Shown here piece by piece: positions 6,445 to 7,540 of a stretch of 7,540 bases of DNA. The DNA comes from an uncultured Ruminococcus sp. Lineage in GTDB: Bacteria > Bacillota_A > Clostridia > Oscillospirales > Ruminococcaceae. A program made the position numbers and the translations under genes. Position 1 is the first letter of the stretch; every line of letters starts with the position of its first letter. The stretch is from assembly GCA_937880065.1 (NCBI GenBank), contig CALFMA010000189.1, forward strand, positions 1 to 7,540, given 5' to 3'. The notes beneath the pieces are model-generated. The model was given only the letters and a program-made list of their open reading frames with translations, was not told the DNA's origin and did not search any database.

Positions 6445-7138
6445 TTACCACGGCTTTCAGCGGCAGAGCAATGCCCTTACGGTGCAGGAAGTGCTGGAAA
6501 AGGCAGTTTCAAAGGTGCTGAACGAGCCTGTGACCATTATCGGCTGTTCGAGGACGGATACGGGAGTTCACGCAAATGAGTTCTGTTTCAACGTGAAAAC
6601 CGAAAGTAATATACGCAATATCGGATTTTGCAGGGGAGTCAACGGAGAATTGCCCGATGATATTTCAATTTTAAGCTGTGAGGACGTTCCCCTTGATTTC
6701 CACGCACGATTTGACTGCAAGGGCAAGGAGTACATCTACAAAATGCATTGCAGTGAATCAAAGGACCCGTTTGGTACGGATTTAGCCTGTCACTACCGCA
6801 GAAAATTTGATGTAGAGGCGGCAAGAAAGGCGGCAGCTTATCTTGTAGGCACTCACGACTTCGCATCCTTTTGTGCCGACTGTACATCTGTTTCAACAAC
6901 GGTAAGAACAATATATTCACTTGACATAGAAAATAATGGAACTTCTGTGATAATACTTGTAAAAGGTGACGGTTTTTTGTATAATATGATTAGGATAATT
7001 GCAGGAACGCTTATGGACGTAAGCGAGGGGCGGTTTTCTCCCGATGATATACCTGCAATTCTTGAAGCAAAAGACAGATTGAGAGCAGGCAGAACTGCCA
7101 TGGCTCATGGACTTTATCTTAATAAAGTTTATTATTAA
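6404..7138 (+). CDS. truA: tRNA pseudouridine(38-40) synthase TruA
   Basis: TruA isomerises uridine to pseudouridine at positions 38, 39 and 40 of the tRNA anticodon arm in the cytoplasm. The 244 residues begin MRNLKVLTAYRGTNYHGFQRQ, the standard TruA opening. The catalytic motif is GCSRTDTGVHA (47-57), with nucleophile Asp52. Further conserved parts are LPDDISI (83-89), FHARFDCKGKEYIY (99-112), GTHDFASFC (149-157), and GDGFLYNMIRIIAGTL (188-203) in the second domain. The end is HGLYLNKVYY. Length is normal for the family. The longer reading from ATG 6353 would add 17 lysine-rich residues and lacks a suitable ribosome binding site, so 6404 is preferred. The gene overlaps the YfhO-like gene by 41 bases, which implies translational coupling. 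In Firmicutes truA normally follows ecfT directly. Confidence 0.95.
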   Translation: MRNLKVLTAYRGTNYHGFQRQSNALTVQEVLEKAVSKVLNEPVTIIGCSRTDTGVHANEFCFNVKTESNIRNIGFCRGVNGELPDDISILSCEDVPLDFHARFDCKGKEYIYKMHCSESKDPFGTDLACHYRRKFDVEAARKAAAYLVGTHDFASFCADCTSVSTTVRTIYSLDIENNGTSVIILVKGDGFLYNMIRIIAGTLMDVSEGRFSPDDIPAILEAKDRLRAGRTAMAHGLYLNKVYY

Positions 7139-7198
7139 AAGCTAAACAGAAAAAGTACGTGATAGAAATATTAATCGGTAATCGGAGGATTTTTTACC

Positions 7199-7540
7199 AT
7201 GCCTATGTACGAAACCGACGACAGAGTTGAACAACAGAAAAGAGAGAAACGAAAGAAAAATTTAATCCGCTTCGGCTTAATCCTTGCTGCGGCGGCGGTG
7301 GGAGTGGCTCTGTATGCCACCAATGACATATGGCTTCCTAAGCTTCGTGGCTTGGGAAACCAGTATACCACCATTGTAAATGACGGAAAGCTGGCAAAGG
7401 GAAATTTCCCTATTGAGATAAAGGACAGCGAAAGCTTCCAGATGGCTTGTGCCGGCAATATTCTGTGTGTTTTAAGCGATGCCAATATTTACTTTTACAG
7501 CAGCGAGGGAAGTCTGATTAAAAAGCGTCAGCACCCCTAT
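7199..7540 (+). CDS. Membrane-anchored DUF5711-like protein, cut by right edge
   Basis: This is the first 114 residues of an uncharacterised protein running off the window. The N-terminus is charged (DDRVEQQKREKRKK, 7-20), followed by one hydrophobic segment at about 22-41 (LIRFGLILAAAAVGVALYA). That gives a single-pass anchor with the rest probably outside the membrane. The outer part has short beta-rich stretches such as GNFPIEI (68-74) and NILCVLSDANIYFYSSEG (87-104). This pattern of 'stored value, then display of a trace' matches DUF5711 proteins of Clostridia, which may form beta-propellers, but that is recall rather than a search. ATG 7199 has GGAGG at 7184-7188, ten bases upstream. A second ATG at 7205 is worse placed. 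The 60-base gap after truA shows no clear terminator, so it may share the transcript. Confidence 0.75.
   Translation, partial: MPMYETDDRVEQQKREKRKKNLIRFGLILAAAAVGVALYATNDIWLPKLRGLGNQYTTIVNDGKLAKGNFPIEIKDSESFQMACAGNILCVLSDANIYFYSSEGSLIKKRQHPY

Noticed and set aside
7171..7485. Minus-strand frame of 104 codons at the right edge
   Set aside because: The plus-strand frame has a good ribosome binding site, a membrane anchor and a family-like sequence, whereas this one has none of these.

Overview
The window looks like a stretch of chromosome from a low-to-moderate GC Clostridia, most plausibly a gut Oscillospiraceae/Ruminococcus-type bacterium. This is inferred from the ecfA1-ecfA2-ecfT-truA gene order typical of Firmicutes, the strong purine-rich Shine-Dalgarno sites, the YfhO-family membrane protein, and a DUF5711-like protein at the right edge. 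No rRNA, tRNA, CRISPR array, transposase or phage gene was seen.

Layout. Positions 1 to about 330 read as a protein fragment on the minus strand (possibly a GNAT-type acyltransferase) that has no start codon and runs off the left edge. From about 304 to 693 the plus strand carries the C-terminal part of a class I SAM-dependent methyltransferase with a DPPSYG motif, also without its N-terminus. The two broken 5' ends meet head-to-head at about 304-330, which is either a genuine inversion or an assembly/amplification chimera. Positions 694-888 are non-coding: a tandem array of the heptamer AGCYNTT, a small A/T-rich hairpin, and a second array of the same heptamer in the opposite orientation ending just before the next gene.

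From 889 to 7138 all genes lie on the plus strand and are tightly packed, consistent with one operon. They are two ECF-transporter ATPases (ecfA1, ecfA2), the transmembrane coupling protein ecfT, a 1003-residue YfhO-family GT-C-like membrane protein with an unusual acidic cytoplasmic tail, and tRNA pseudouridine synthase truA. EcfA1, EcfA2 and EcfT form the shared energising module of group II ECF vitamin/metal importers. No substrate-binding S component is in the window, so that partner must be encoded elsewhere. TruA modifies the tRNA anticodon arm. The YfhO-like protein is inserted between ecfT and truA, which are normally adjacent, and the truA ribosome binding site lies inside its tail-coding sequence. 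After a 60-base gap, a membrane-anchored DUF5711-like protein starts at 7199 and is cut by the right edge.

Most of the window is conserved housekeeping content. I do not see evidence for a new multi-gene system. The points most worth a second look are the head-to-head junction of broken genes, the opposing heptamer arrays, and the YfhO-like gene with its acidic tail inside the ecf-truA operon.
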